Assembly (NCBI GenBank): GCA_035275065.1
Contig: DATENM010000031.1
Coordinates: forward strand, 62,001 to 126,000
Origin: Blastocatellia bacterium
GTDB lineage: Bacteria; Acidobacteriota; Blastocatellia; UBA7656
Length of the DNA: 64,000 nt
Direction: 5' to 3'
Below the pieces are notes generated by a model. The model saw only the letters and a program-made list of their open reading frames with translations, did no database searches and had not been told where the DNA came from. Shown here piece after piece: positions 47,001-54,134 of this stretch. The translations under genes and the position numbers were made by a program. Positions within the stretch are counted from its first letter, which is position 1; every line of letters starts with the position of its first letter.

Positions 47001-47419
47001 CAACAGATAACCAACTACAAGGCTTTACGCTGCCATTGCTGAATTCCACGCCGACTTCCTCTGGTCAGGATTGGAGTGAGCCACACCAATTCTTTCAAGC
47101 GCCGCCTTTCTTCAGTTTTACCGAGCAAGATCATAGAGAACTGGTTGGCGGGTTGTTTAATCGACCTTTCAGTTTTGGAGGATTTGAGGGCAGTAATTTA
47201 ATTATTAATATACCACAGCAACCTGGAATAGTTGCGGCTCCCGATGCGGGGGCTCCCCAGGCAGGCTCAAATTGCAGGGCCGTGTGTATTCGCTACGACG
47301 GTGACCAACCAGTATGGGGTGGGTATGTTAAAGGAACACAGCCTGGCCCTGCGGGGGCTAGGGGGGCGTGCAAACTGATAGGCGGTATGACTCTAAAAAC
47401 AAAGGACTGTGGTGAATGA
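41018..47419 (+). CDS. Giant secreted RHS/YD-repeat protein with variable C-terminal tail
   Basis: The 2133-residue protein has a signal peptide (TITLLLLQPLPLTVAQ) and a DUF6531-type N-terminal RHS region. Dozens of YD repeats (YxxxGR/YDxxxR type) follow, then the RHS core boundary with YRHRYMNPQTGRFIHRDPIG and NPINYVDPDGR. After the DPDGR the last 200 residues differ in style: cysteine-rich segments (CAHC, CRAVC) and codon use of lower GC. Two Ca-loop-like inserts (DVNGDGHTD; DVDGNNDGRIE) lie inside. The tail is presumably a variable toxin or adhesion domain, but I do not recognise it. The start is ATG 41018 with GGAGG at 7 bases; the signal peptide begins there. Confidence 0.9.
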   Translation: MKFETQRRAQRSLACTLTITLLLLQPLPLTVAQVRETADIARPFSQTLSDQTRQSGEDSKDTPFKLLGMETAGERLSRLINEARPAERLGSPKLPPPVVPPRPQAEGLNFFNGPLQFTTMMESAARPACGCNGEPTYNQGISLIAQEKTSCQNAGAVPGIAQDTGHATVFLHNGEFFLYQVDLEIKGRGFNWKFERKYRSGINFEGPLGHNWEFNYNRRLFMADNGDVIRMDGEGRADRYTRNGATFIAPAGFYTRLNQNIDGSFVERDRNGALVFYSAPDNQHLCHMTELRDRNGNRMQFKYNDAKQLKEVIDTLGRSIAYRYNTSGHLAEVEDFTGRKITFHYNDERTTARTGPGDLIAVTSPQVVGTPKGNDFIAGKTTLFRYSSEFADEKLNHNMVEVVAANEAAASGPPRVTVEYDNDVNSPNADRVLHQLIGGVNLSGVAAGGTISYQYQPLGTAPAGDFDTAVFQTTVTDRNGNLTEYRFNQLANIVRVREFTNRHIRRGDPGFFETRYEYNQDGEMTRMVRPEGNAVENVYDEHNPLRFGQGNLLSRTTRPDSKRGGDQAFIQTTRTYEPVYNRLRTETEPRGNDPAYAPQNGGTQSAQRYTTTYLFDYQEGTNFAGLADALGVSVAEVMQVLTSNHIPMALGDVNGDGHTDQIAGNVVAVIHPTVNLLPDSNMAQLEGRPQQPIAEFFRYNQFGQITQHVDAESNIDTFEYYPENDPDGDKLNLTPGILDGPFGYLKQQTIDAAGGPTDNTALRDSRTNPKPAAIKHVYFYDRVGNVIKEVDGRDIATEYSVNELNQVVEIRRAADTPSFNYRIDIFYDANNNVIKREVENRDSNNQSLLGNSIEHRFVYDILDNLVEERQEVSKTPGEAVVTKYRYDRNENRVLVISPVANLPVGSPERQPSNVVSMIFDERDLVFTSTRGGMVNAFRVLPAYADIAEIGLIPNSADMATGERDYDGNRNLVRTVDASDNTGDGLPEATLHLYDGFDRLVSDVDAVGNQSLMRYDPAGDAISTSRFGPVGGRSAVNSVAATLDQPLRVENLRQPLLSQAELKYDEMRRLFERDDRLFDYRNQGVRYDRAPLLRDGPLGQSNDGLVVTRYEYDRNGRRTHVIEDDLDTRQTFYDGADRAISEVDPEGNEVAREYDGDSNAMTVIEREYTQRQDVAAHRAPALQETFTTINVYDRLNRLIRTTDNLGQTIRYQYDSRDNLIQRSDAQHSRDDAQLIADPLGRFPVAGQLVSKINQPGNTTDYFYDGMNRKIAEVRQLRVGGQGGGALDTSNAANPDGLIVNSCDWDANSRLIAMADDGSTPGDQNTNVGIIDSADPKGNITRYVYDDLNRRKQEIFDDGTIRDYVYDGDNNLLRVVDQNGTILTRRFDGINRLVQIDVKRATSRTPHRAGGFKDPNVRWQVTGTTLQRFEYDGLSRLTLAFDNNDPADPLDDQPVTYSYDSLSRVLEERQCEFPVSSRWAGDNNRVGLVYPNGRALDITYDHLDRIDTISDANTGATLAAAPIVDYSYIGPDRVLERVYGNGVRLTHLDGDSQHDVGYDGVKREVMRRHLDRNGALIAGFEYSYDRVNNKLSEKESRTNQTPNQPARVESYEYDSAYRLTKFDRTGDDLDTWQLDGVGNWAKRRSLANQANNMNEYTVFGRVAGATAGIPLQSGSAQFHDDNGNLLDDGTNLYEYDFANRLRKVTRKADRAAVAIYFYDAHNRRFQATVTNSRSVSGNINGTVRYFYDGWQEIEEVSVSSNLQRAGATQQYVYGLWIDEPLTLDVDGNNDGRIEPSDATGDGDSDRFDQVKDKRFFYSEDGKRYIAALTDHHGAVVERYRYDAYGIPTITDAAGTTHSQSAVNNHYLFAGRRFDPESGLYYYRHRYMNPQTGRFIHRDPIGMWSDEVNLGNAYAYVGNNPINYVDPDGRFFWVILAIAIALATVPGDSGEGVGCAHCTGRIRKQQNPYQPEQPRAQLSPNGQFVAPRLSSYSDSLAPTDNQLQGFTLPLLNSTPTSSGQDWSEPHQFFQAPPFFSFTEQDHRELVGGLFNRPFSFGGFEGSNLIINIPQQPGIVAAPDAGAPQAGSNCRAVCIRYDGDQPVWGGYVKGTQPGPAGARGACKLIGGMTLKTKDCGE

Positions 47420-47603
47420 GGACAACCTTGCAATAAAGACACCAGGCTCTAGTAAAAAGAGATGTTATATCTTCTTTTATGTGGCTGCCTGTTCTAAGTG
47501 GCATCAGGGTGTGATTAACCGACAGCCAACGGGGAACGTACTTTACTTACACCCAGCAGCTTTTGCGAAATCGCTCGCCATCGCGCAGTGGTCGTTGGTA
47601 TAA
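47409..47603 (+). CDS. Short AT-rich ORF overlapping the RHS tail
   Basis: A 64-codon reading frame starts at GTG inside the RHS stop region. It has no recognised domain, contains two cysteines and a hydrophobic stretch (YIFFYVAA), and shares the tail's low GC. It could be a degraded immunity gene, or chance. Evidence is only its position. Confidence 0.2.
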   Translation: MVNEDNLAIKTPGSSKKRCYIFFYVAACSKWHQGVINRQPTGNVLYLHPAAFAKSLAIAQWSLV

Positions 47604-47623
47604 CCTTTAGCCGGGGTGAACCA

Positions 47624-49015
47624 ATGATCGTCATGAAATTCGGCGGCACGTCGGTGGGCGATGCCGCCGCCATTCATCAAGTCGCGGAGATTGTTAAGAG
47701 CAAACTTCACCGCGCGCCGGTGGTCGTCGTCTCGGCAATGACGCGCGTGACCGACGCCCTCTTAAGCATCGCCCGCATCGCCACCGAGCGGCGCTATGAA
47801 GAAGCCGCCGCTATCATCGAAGCCTTACGCGAGCGCCACCTTGAAACGGCGCGCGCTTTGATGGCGGGCTGCGCCGACACGGGCAGCTATTCGCTCGAAT
47901 GGGCCGCGCACAGCATCGATTACCAGTTCAACGAATTGACCGGGCTGGCGCGCTCTGTGGCGACACTGGGCGAGCTGACGCCGCGCAGCCAGGATGCCGT
48001 CGTATCGTTCGGCGAACGCTTGTCGTCGGTGATCGTCACCGCGGCGTTCGCGGCGCGCGGCATCCGCGCCGAGCTGGTTGATTCGCGCCAGTTCGTCCTC
48101 ACCGATAAACAGTTCACGCGCGCCGCGCCTGATATGGCCGAAACCCGACTGCGAACACGCGCGGTCTTGTTGCCGGTCGTCGAATCGAAGTGTGTGCCGG
48201 TGGCGCAAGGCTTCATCGGCTCGACCGCCGATGGCGTGACGACGACCATCGGGCGCGGCGGCTCGGATTATTCAGCGGCCATCATCGGCGCGGCGATTGG
48301 CGCCGAGGCGATTGAGATATGGACGGACGTTGACGGCTTGCTGACCGCTGACCCGCGTGTCGTCCGCAACGCCCGCCGCATCCGCGTCATCTCTTTCACG
48401 GAAGCCGCCGAGCTGTCGTACTTCGGCGCCAAGGTGCTGCACCCATCAACCGTCCTGCCGGCGGTCGAGCAAGGAATTCCCGTCCATATCTTCAACACCC
48501 ACAACCCGACGGGCGAAGGGACTTTGATTGTCTCGAAGCCGCCGCGCACCGCAAACGCCATCAAATCCATCGCCCTCAAACGCGGCGTCACGATCATCCA
48601 CGTCACCGCGACGCGCATGCTGATGGCCTATGGCTTCCTGCGCGCGCTGTTCGAGGTCTTCGAGCGCCATCAGACTTCCGTTGATGTCGTGACGACTTCG
48701 GAAGTCTCGGTTTCGATGACCCTCGACAGCGCCGACAACCTCGAAGCCATCGAGCGCGACCTGCGGCAGATCGGCGAAGTCGGCATCGAGCGCGACAAGG
48801 CGATTGTCTGCGTCGTCGGCGAAAACCTGAAGTCCACGCCGGGCGTCGCGGGCCGATTGTTTGGCGCCATCGGCGATGCCAACATCAACATGATCAGCCA
48901 GGGCGCGTCCGAGATTAACCTCACGTTCGTCACAGACGAGCGCGATGCCGCCGTGGTTATCGAGCGTTTGCATGAAGCGTTCTTCACAGAGGCTGACCCG
49001 GCGGTCTTCGCGTGA
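47624..49015 (+). CDS. lysC: Aspartate kinase (LysC type, two ACT domains)
   Basis: The enzyme phosphorylates aspartate, the first step to lysine, threonine and methionine. The 463-residue protein has KFGGTSVG, a catalytic region with IGRGGSDYSA and two C-terminal ACT domains (about 310-455) with VSMTLDSADN and NMISQGASEINLTFV. It resembles the monofunctional aspartokinase III class. ATG 47624 has GGGGTG upstream. Feedback by an amino acid is likely from the ACT pair; which one is unclear. Confidence 0.93.
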   Translation: MIVMKFGGTSVGDAAAIHQVAEIVKSKLHRAPVVVVSAMTRVTDALLSIARIATERRYEEAAAIIEALRERHLETARALMAGCADTGSYSLEWAAHSIDYQFNELTGLARSVATLGELTPRSQDAVVSFGERLSSVIVTAAFAARGIRAELVDSRQFVLTDKQFTRAAPDMAETRLRTRAVLLPVVESKCVPVAQGFIGSTADGVTTTIGRGGSDYSAAIIGAAIGAEAIEIWTDVDGLLTADPRVVRNARRIRVISFTEAAELSYFGAKVLHPSTVLPAVEQGIPVHIFNTHNPTGEGTLIVSKPPRTANAIKSIALKRGVTIIHVTATRMLMAYGFLRALFEVFERHQTSVDVVTTSEVSVSMTLDSADNLEAIERDLRQIGEVGIERDKAIVCVVGENLKSTPGVAGRLFGAIGDANINMISQGASEINLTFVTDERDAAVVIERLHEAFFTEADPAVFA

Positions 49016-49047
49016 GATTTGATTCTTCGAGATATGATGAGAAGATT

Positions 49048-49122
49048 AAACACCGAGGCACGGAGGCACGGAGGCACAGAGTCTTCCCCGTGCCTCCCCT
49101 GTGCCTCGGTGCCTCGGTGTTT
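49048..49122. repeat. Octamer-arm inverted repeat (family F)
   Basis: Arms 49048-49077 and 49088-49122 use GAGGCACG units in inverse orientation with a short loop. It lies between the lysC stop (33 bases away) and the phosphatase start. Confidence 0.85.
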
Positions 49123-49146
49123 CATTCCGATTCCAAAGCAGACGCG

Positions 49147-50385
49147 ATGCCAGTACATGAACAAACTATTGCTACGCTGATTGACGCCGTGCGCCGCGTC
49201 AGCGGCTCGCTCGACCTCGACGAAGTCCTCGACACCACGTTCGACTCGCTCAAAGAGCTAATCGATTATTCGGCGGCGGTCATCTGCATCATTGACCCGC
49301 CGACGCACGCGCTCTTCGAAGTGCGGACGCGCGGCTACCCGCCGCAGGTGATCGGCGACGACTTCCTGCAATCGGGCGGCGGCATCATCGGCTGGGTCAT
49401 CAAGAACGCCCGCGGCGAGATCGTCAACAACGTTAAGAGCGACACGCGCTACGTCAAGGCGCGCGCCGAGACGCGCTCGGAGATCGCCGCGCCGCTCATA
49501 CGCGCCGATGGCGCGGTGATCGGCGTCATCAACCTCGAAGCCGACCGCGTTGATCGCTACAGCGAGCGCGACCTGGAACTACTGACCATGTTCGCGGCGC
49601 TGACGGCCTCGGCGGTTGATCACACGTTGCTTTACCGCGAAGTCGTCAGGCAGCGGCAGGCCGAGAGCGAAATCGAGCTGGCGCGCAAAGTCGTCGAAGG
49701 GTTGTTGCCGCGCGCCTTCCCCAACCACAGCGGGCTCGACATCTACGGGACGACGATCCCTGTGCGCGAAGTCGGCGGCGATTATCTGGACGTGATCGAT
49801 CAGATATCGGATCGGCTCGGCGTGCTGGTGGCCGATGTTTCGGGAAAAGGACTGGCGGCGGCGCTGATTATGGTGACGTTTCGCGCCTATGTCCACGCCA
49901 CCGTCATCAATGAGCTGGCGATGCGCGTCGTGATGACGCGCATCAGCCGGCTGGTACACGAAGCGACCAACGGCGACCGCTTCATCACGACTTTTTACGG
50001 ATTGATTGACGTAGAAAACAAGCGGCTGATGTATATCAACGCCGGCCACAACCCGCCGCTGTTGCTGCGCAGCGACGGCAGCAGCCAGTTGTTATCGCAC
50101 GGCGGCCTGCCGCTCGGCGTGTTTGAAGAGGCGCGCTACTCGGAATCGGTCGCCGAGTTACGTTCGGGCGACGTGCTGGTGCTATACACCGACGGCGTCG
50201 TCGAAGCGCGCAACTCGAAAGACGAGATGTTCGGTCTGCCGCGGCTTGAACAGTTGGTGCGAGCCAACGAAAGCGACCGCGCTTACGACATCGTGCAGGC
50301 GGTCACCAGCGCGGTTTACGAATATACCTTTGACATGGACGGCCCCGAAGATGATCTGACGGTCATGGTGATTAAGGTAAAGTGA
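49147..50385 (+). CDS. GAF-SpoIIE (PP2C-like) phosphatase
   Basis: The 412-residue protein has an N-terminal GAF domain (about 15-160) and a coiled-coil linker. A SpoIIE/RsbU phosphatase domain (about 200-410) has PVREVGGDYLDV, VADVSGKGLAAALIM, YINAGHNPPLLL, GGLPLGVF and LYTDGVVEARN. All metal-binding aspartates are present. It likely controls an anti-sigma antagonist, but no such partner is in view. ATG 49147 is chosen; upstream sequence is the repeat element. Its TGA is in a family B repeat unit. Confidence 0.9.
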   Translation: MPVHEQTIATLIDAVRRVSGSLDLDEVLDTTFDSLKELIDYSAAVICIIDPPTHALFEVRTRGYPPQVIGDDFLQSGGGIIGWVIKNARGEIVNNVKSDTRYVKARAETRSEIAAPLIRADGAVIGVINLEADRVDRYSERDLELLTMFAALTASAVDHTLLYREVVRQRQAESEIELARKVVEGLLPRAFPNHSGLDIYGTTIPVREVGGDYLDVIDQISDRLGVLVADVSGKGLAAALIMVTFRAYVHATVINELAMRVVMTRISRLVHEATNGDRFITTFYGLIDVENKRLMYINAGHNPPLLLRSDGSSQLLSHGGLPLGVFEEARYSESVAELRSGDVLVLYTDGVVEARNSKDEMFGLPRLEQLVRANESDRAYDIVQAVTSAVYEYTFDMDGPEDDLTVMVIKVK

Positions 50386-50480
50386 CAAGTGACAAGTGAC
50401 AAGAGGAACGGCGTAGGCCAGAATCAACCAGGAATCGGAGTGACAATGTCTTGTCACTTGTCACTTGTCACTTGTCACTT
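50382..50480. repeat. Heptamer-arm inverted repeat, family B copy 3
   Basis: Arms 50382-50404 and 50448-50480 of GTGACAA units, lying between two convergent genes. Both genes end within or right beside it. The loop is the reverse complement of a sequence like that at 6.7 kb, with shared ATTCCTGG. Confidence 0.85.
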
Positions 50481-52915
50481 TATAGAGCTTGGCGCGGGTC
50501 GGAATCGTTAGCGAGGAGGTGGCGCGAGGGGCCGGGCAGCCCTTTGCGGCGTGCTTTGTCGGCGTACATGGCGCGGTCTGCGGCCAATAACAGCTCATCG
50601 AATAATTCGCCGTCCGCGCCGAAGCTGGCGCAGCCGATACTGACGCCGAGCCCCACCCGATTGCCATTGAAACCGAACTCGTGCCGGTCTATGGCCTTCT
50701 GCAAGCGCGCCATCGCTTCGCGCGCCTCTTCGGCGCCCACCTGCATGACGATGACGAACTCGTCGCCGGCATAGCGGCCCAGAAAATCCATCGAGCGGAT
50801 CAGCCCAAGCATCACTGCCGCCAGTTGCTTTAGCACTTGATCGCCCGCCTGGTGGCCGAGCCGATCATTCACCGCCTTGAAGCCATCCAGGTCGAGCAGC
50901 ATCACTGAAAAGGTGTCGCGGTGGCGGCGCGCGCGGTCGGCCTCTTCTTCAAAGCGATAGCGCAGCGCGCGCGCGTTCGGCAATCCGGTCAGCGGGTCGG
51001 TCAGGGCGCTGTTCTCTGTGCGCTCGTGATGCACCGAATTGGCGACCGCGTCCGAGAGCAGCTTGGCGACAGCTTCCATCAGCCGCAGATGGTCGGGGGT
51101 GTAGGCGTCCAGCTCTGCCGAGTAGACCGCCAGCGCGCCGAGCGCTTCGCCCTCTTTGATCAGCGGCACCACGGTCGCCGCGCTGTAGGGTTCGCCGGGG
51201 TCGAGCTGCATGGCATCGAAATCAACCGACGGGTTGCAGTTGTGCATGGGATGGCTGTTGGCGACCACCCAGCCGCTGATGCCGCGCCCCGACGGCATGC
51301 GCTTGCCGCGGAAGGCTTCGCCGTTGCGCCCCGCGACCTGCGCCGCCTCGACCTCTGTGGCGTCCTGCCGCGCCAGGTAGAGAATGCAGGTGGTGTAGTT
51401 GACGATGTCGAGCAGGCGCGCGGAAAAGACCGCGAAGCTGTCGCGCAGGTCGAGGCTGGTGCCGATGGTCTGGGCGATGTTGTAGAGCGCCAGCACTTCG
51501 CGGTGGGCATCGCGAATCTGCTCGAATGCCAGCGGCCCGGAGGGTCTCGGTTGCAAGCGGCGGTCGTCGCCCGTCTTGCGGCGGAAGGCCTCGGCCTGGG
51601 CTTCGACGCGGCACTCGCGGATTTCCGCCTCGAAGATTTCAAGGTGATCGAGGAACGCCCGGACCACGTGCGGGTCGAAGACCGCGCCGGCGCCCTCTTT
51701 GAGCGTCACGATGGCTTCGTCGCGGGACATCGCCTGACGGTACTGGCGGTCTTCGCGCATTGAATCGAACGAGTCGGCAATCGTCAGAATCCGCGCCGTG
51801 ATGGGAATCTCGTCGCCGCACAGACTGTCGGGATAGCCATGCCCGTCCCAGCGCTCGTGATGATGGCGCACGACCGGCACGACCGGGTAAGGAAAGCCGA
51901 CGCGCTCTAGTATCTCTGCGCCGACCGTCGTGTGGACTTTCATCTTCTCGAACTCGGCGGGCGTCAGCTTGCCGGGCTTGTTAAGGATGTAATCGGGGAC
52001 GGCCAGTTTGCCGATGTCATGCAGCAAAGCCCCGGCCTTTAACGCTTCGATCTCCATGTCCGACAGGCCAAACAGGCGCGCCAGCCCGGTCGCGTAAATC
52101 TGCACGCGCCGCACATGGTCTTGCGTGACTTCGTCTTTGGCGTCAATGGCGATGGCCAGCGCCTCGATAGTTCGCAGGTGCAGGTCGGCCATCTGCTCGG
52201 CGTGGCGGTTCGAGGTCTCGACGCGTTCGAGATAAACGCGGTAGGTGAAATAGGTAATCGATGCAATGGGCACCGAGAGAATGAAGGCGTAAAACGAGAT
52301 GACGGCGATCAGCTTGACGATGATACAGGTCATCAAGGCGCCGCCGAGATAAGAGACCGCCGCCCACCACCGCGACGTCCGGTTGACCGCAACGCCGCCG
52401 CCCCGCCGCGTGGCGATCAGGCTGGCGAGGCCGAAATCGCAGGCGAAATGCGCCGCGGCAATGACCGCTACGGCCAGGCCGAGGCTGAGCATATCTGCCG
52501 TCAGCTGCGTCAGGTCGCCGAATAGCAAGGCCGCTACGGCGCTTGCGACGTAAGCCGCCAACGCCTTGCGCGTCGCGTGGTAGAGGACGACGCGGCGCTG
52601 TTGTTTGTGCTGTAGCGAATGGATGGCGGCGTCGGCGCCGGCCAGGGTCACCGCCGGGAACGGGCCGAATAAGAGCATGGCCATAAAGACCAGCACGTCA
52701 CCGAGCGCCAGGCCGCCGGCAAGGCGCGGCATGCCGACATCGAGGCGCGAGGCGAGCAGCACTGTGACCAGGCTGAGCAGCACCCATTGCACGCGGATGC
52801 CGTTCGAAACCAGCAGGGCCGTCGAATAGGCGAGCGCCGCCAGCCCCAGCCCGGTGACGACACCAGACAGCGCGTTGCCGATGGTCATGTCCCGCTCAAG
52901 AACCGCGCCCGCCAT
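50480..52915 (-). CDS. Membrane HD-GYP/GAF/GGDEF c-di-GMP enzyme
   Basis: The 811-residue protein has seven to eight N-terminal membrane helices (about 10-235). The HD-GYP domain (about 245-425) has HDIGK near 300 and HHERWDGHGYP. A GAF domain (about 490-640) and a GGDEF domain (about 655-800) follow; the GGDEF motif reads AGDEF near 714 and is preceded by RSMD, an intact inhibitory site. HD-GYP phosphodiesterases degrade c-di-GMP; AGDEF can still be active. So both synthesis and breakdown may be present. The membrane domain resembles those at 1-1841 and 11991-12854. Confidence 0.92.
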   Translation of the reverse strand: MAGAVLERDMTIGNALSGVVTGLGLAALAYSTALLVSNGIRVQWVLLSLVTVLLASRLDVGMPRLAGGLALGDVLVFMAMLLFGPFPAVTLAGADAAIHSLQHKQQRRVVLYHATRKALAAYVASAVAALLFGDLTQLTADMLSLGLAVAVIAAAHFACDFGLASLIATRRGGGVAVNRTSRWWAAVSYLGGALMTCIIVKLIAVISFYAFILSVPIASITYFTYRVYLERVETSNRHAEQMADLHLRTIEALAIAIDAKDEVTQDHVRRVQIYATGLARLFGLSDMEIEALKAGALLHDIGKLAVPDYILNKPGKLTPAEFEKMKVHTTVGAEILERVGFPYPVVPVVRHHHERWDGHGYPDSLCGDEIPITARILTIADSFDSMREDRQYRQAMSRDEAIVTLKEGAGAVFDPHVVRAFLDHLEIFEAEIRECRVEAQAEAFRRKTGDDRRLQPRPSGPLAFEQIRDAHREVLALYNIAQTIGTSLDLRDSFAVFSARLLDIVNYTTCILYLARQDATEVEAAQVAGRNGEAFRGKRMPSGRGISGWVVANSHPMHNCNPSVDFDAMQLDPGEPYSAATVVPLIKEGEALGALAVYSAELDAYTPDHLRLMEAVAKLLSDAVANSVHHERTENSALTDPLTGLPNARALRYRFEEEADRARRHRDTFSVMLLDLDGFKAVNDRLGHQAGDQVLKQLAAVMLGLIRSMDFLGRYAGDEFVIVMQVGAEEAREAMARLQKAIDRHEFGFNGNRVGLGVSIGCASFGADGELFDELLLAADRAMYADKARRKGLPGPSRHLLANDSDPRQAL

Positions 52916-53214
52916 CTCTCTACGGCCTCCCCCCTGGCAGTCGAAGATATAAATCGGAGCTTATAGGGCAAAGGCTGTTCCAAACCCGGCGCGGCGATTA
53001 AGTCTTATGTTTGCGGCTAATCGGCCCGGCTTTGCTCACGGGGCGCGGCGAGAGGCAGCAAAATGAATGAATGGCCTAAGTCAAAATGCCACAACTTGTG
53101 TCAATTGCTTCCGTTGCGGGTGAAACCGCCCGGCGCACCTTTGCGTAAACTTGACGGGCAGGTTATAAATTTATATAGCGTGTCCCCCGAACGACTTTGA
53201 GGTTTAGAGAAGAA
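52916..53214. promoter_or_regulatory. Divergent intergenic region with promoter candidate
   Basis: About 300 bases between divergent genes. TTGACG (53151-53156) with TATAGC (53174-53179) at 17 bases, or TATATA at 15 bases, faces the phosphatase gene. An AT-rich tract lies between. No gene seen. Confidence 0.5.
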
Positions 53215-53865
53215 GTGCAGAAGCAAAGACTACTGGTTGTCGCAATCCTGGCAGTGACCTGCATCGCGGTAGCCACCACCTTCATCCTCGTTGCCAGCAA
53301 CGGCCAGCGCCGCGTCGCGGCCTCGGGCAGCGCTACGCTGATGCCGATTAAGGAAACCGGCGCCGAGGTGACGACCCGGCTGCCGATGTTCCGCCGCCTC
53401 GACGCCAACTACATGCGCGGCGCTGTGCCGACCAGCGGCGGCATCGAAACGCTGACCCGGCTGGGCGTTAAGACGGTGGTCGATCTGCGCTCGATTTATG
53501 ACCACACGGATGCGGTCGGCGTGGCCGCCGAGCGCGCCGGCCTGCGCTATTACTGGCTGCCGCTGGGCGTCTGGAACCCGGCAACCGACGCGCAGGCAAG
53601 AGAGTTTGTCGCCGTGGTCACGGACGAAGCGAAAGGGCCGTTTTACGTCTTCTGCGACGACGGCCTGCACCGTACAGGCGAGATGAGCGCCATCTACCGC
53701 GTCGCCCGCCACCACTGGAGCGTCGAGCAGGCGCTGAAAGAGTTAGACGAAGTCGGTTTCAACCCCTATTACTACAGCCTGCGCAGCTATGTCTGGACCT
53801 ACGCGCGCAAGTTCAACCCGCAAGCCGTGCCGAGCCAGGCGCGCCGCGTCAGCGCCTTCGAATAA
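53215..53865 (+). CDS. Membrane-anchored tyrosine/dual-specificity phosphatase
   Basis: The 216-residue protein has an N-terminal membrane helix (LLVVAILAVTCIAVATTFILV) and a protein-tyrosine-phosphatase-like domain (about 60-200). The P-loop is CDDGLHRTG, a CX5R motif, preceded by YVF. The fold type resembles plant and fungal Siw14/DSP phosphatases. A GTG start at 53215 or a TTG at 53197 is possible. The domain probably faces outward, which would be unusual for this fold, unless the helix is an uncleaved anchor. Confidence 0.8.
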   Translation: MQKQRLLVVAILAVTCIAVATTFILVASNGQRRVAASGSATLMPIKETGAEVTTRLPMFRRLDANYMRGAVPTSGGIETLTRLGVKTVVDLRSIYDHTDAVGVAAERAGLRYYWLPLGVWNPATDAQAREFVAVVTDEAKGPFYVFCDDGLHRTGEMSAIYRVARHHWSVEQALKELDEVGFNPYYYSLRSYVWTYARKFNPQAVPSQARRVSAFE

Positions 53866-53900
53866 CGGCGGCCTGACGCCGCCGGGCTGGGGGTATAGAA

Positions 53901-54107
53901 ATGGCTGAAGAGAAAACTACCGAGCAGGAAGAGCCGAAGAAGCGTGAAGAGACTGACCGGCAGGATTCGCGGCACCCCGACCAGTCACCGCCGGACGACG
54001 AAACGCCCGCTCATTCGATCAAGCCGTTCGGCGAAAAGATCGGCGAAGACCGCGACAATCTCCGCCGCCGCGAAGAATGGTTCCAACGTCGTTCGGGCGG
54101 CAAGTGA
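53901..54107 (+). CDS. Small, highly charged disordered protein
   Basis: A 68-residue protein dominated by Glu, Lys, Arg, Asp and Pro, with no hydrophobic core. GGGGG lies about 8 bases upstream. It follows the phosphatase by 35 bases and is probably cotranscribed. Function unknown. Confidence 0.6.
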   Translation: MAEEKTTEQEEPKKREETDRQDSRHPDQSPPDDETPAHSIKPFGEKIGEDRDNLRRREEWFQRRSGGK

Positions 54108-54134
54108 CGCCCGTATCGCGCGACGATTGACCCG

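Noticed and set aside
47409..47603. Immunity gene for the RHS tail
   Set aside because: Kept only as a low-confidence feature: short, no ribosome site, starts inside the RHS stop, no domain.
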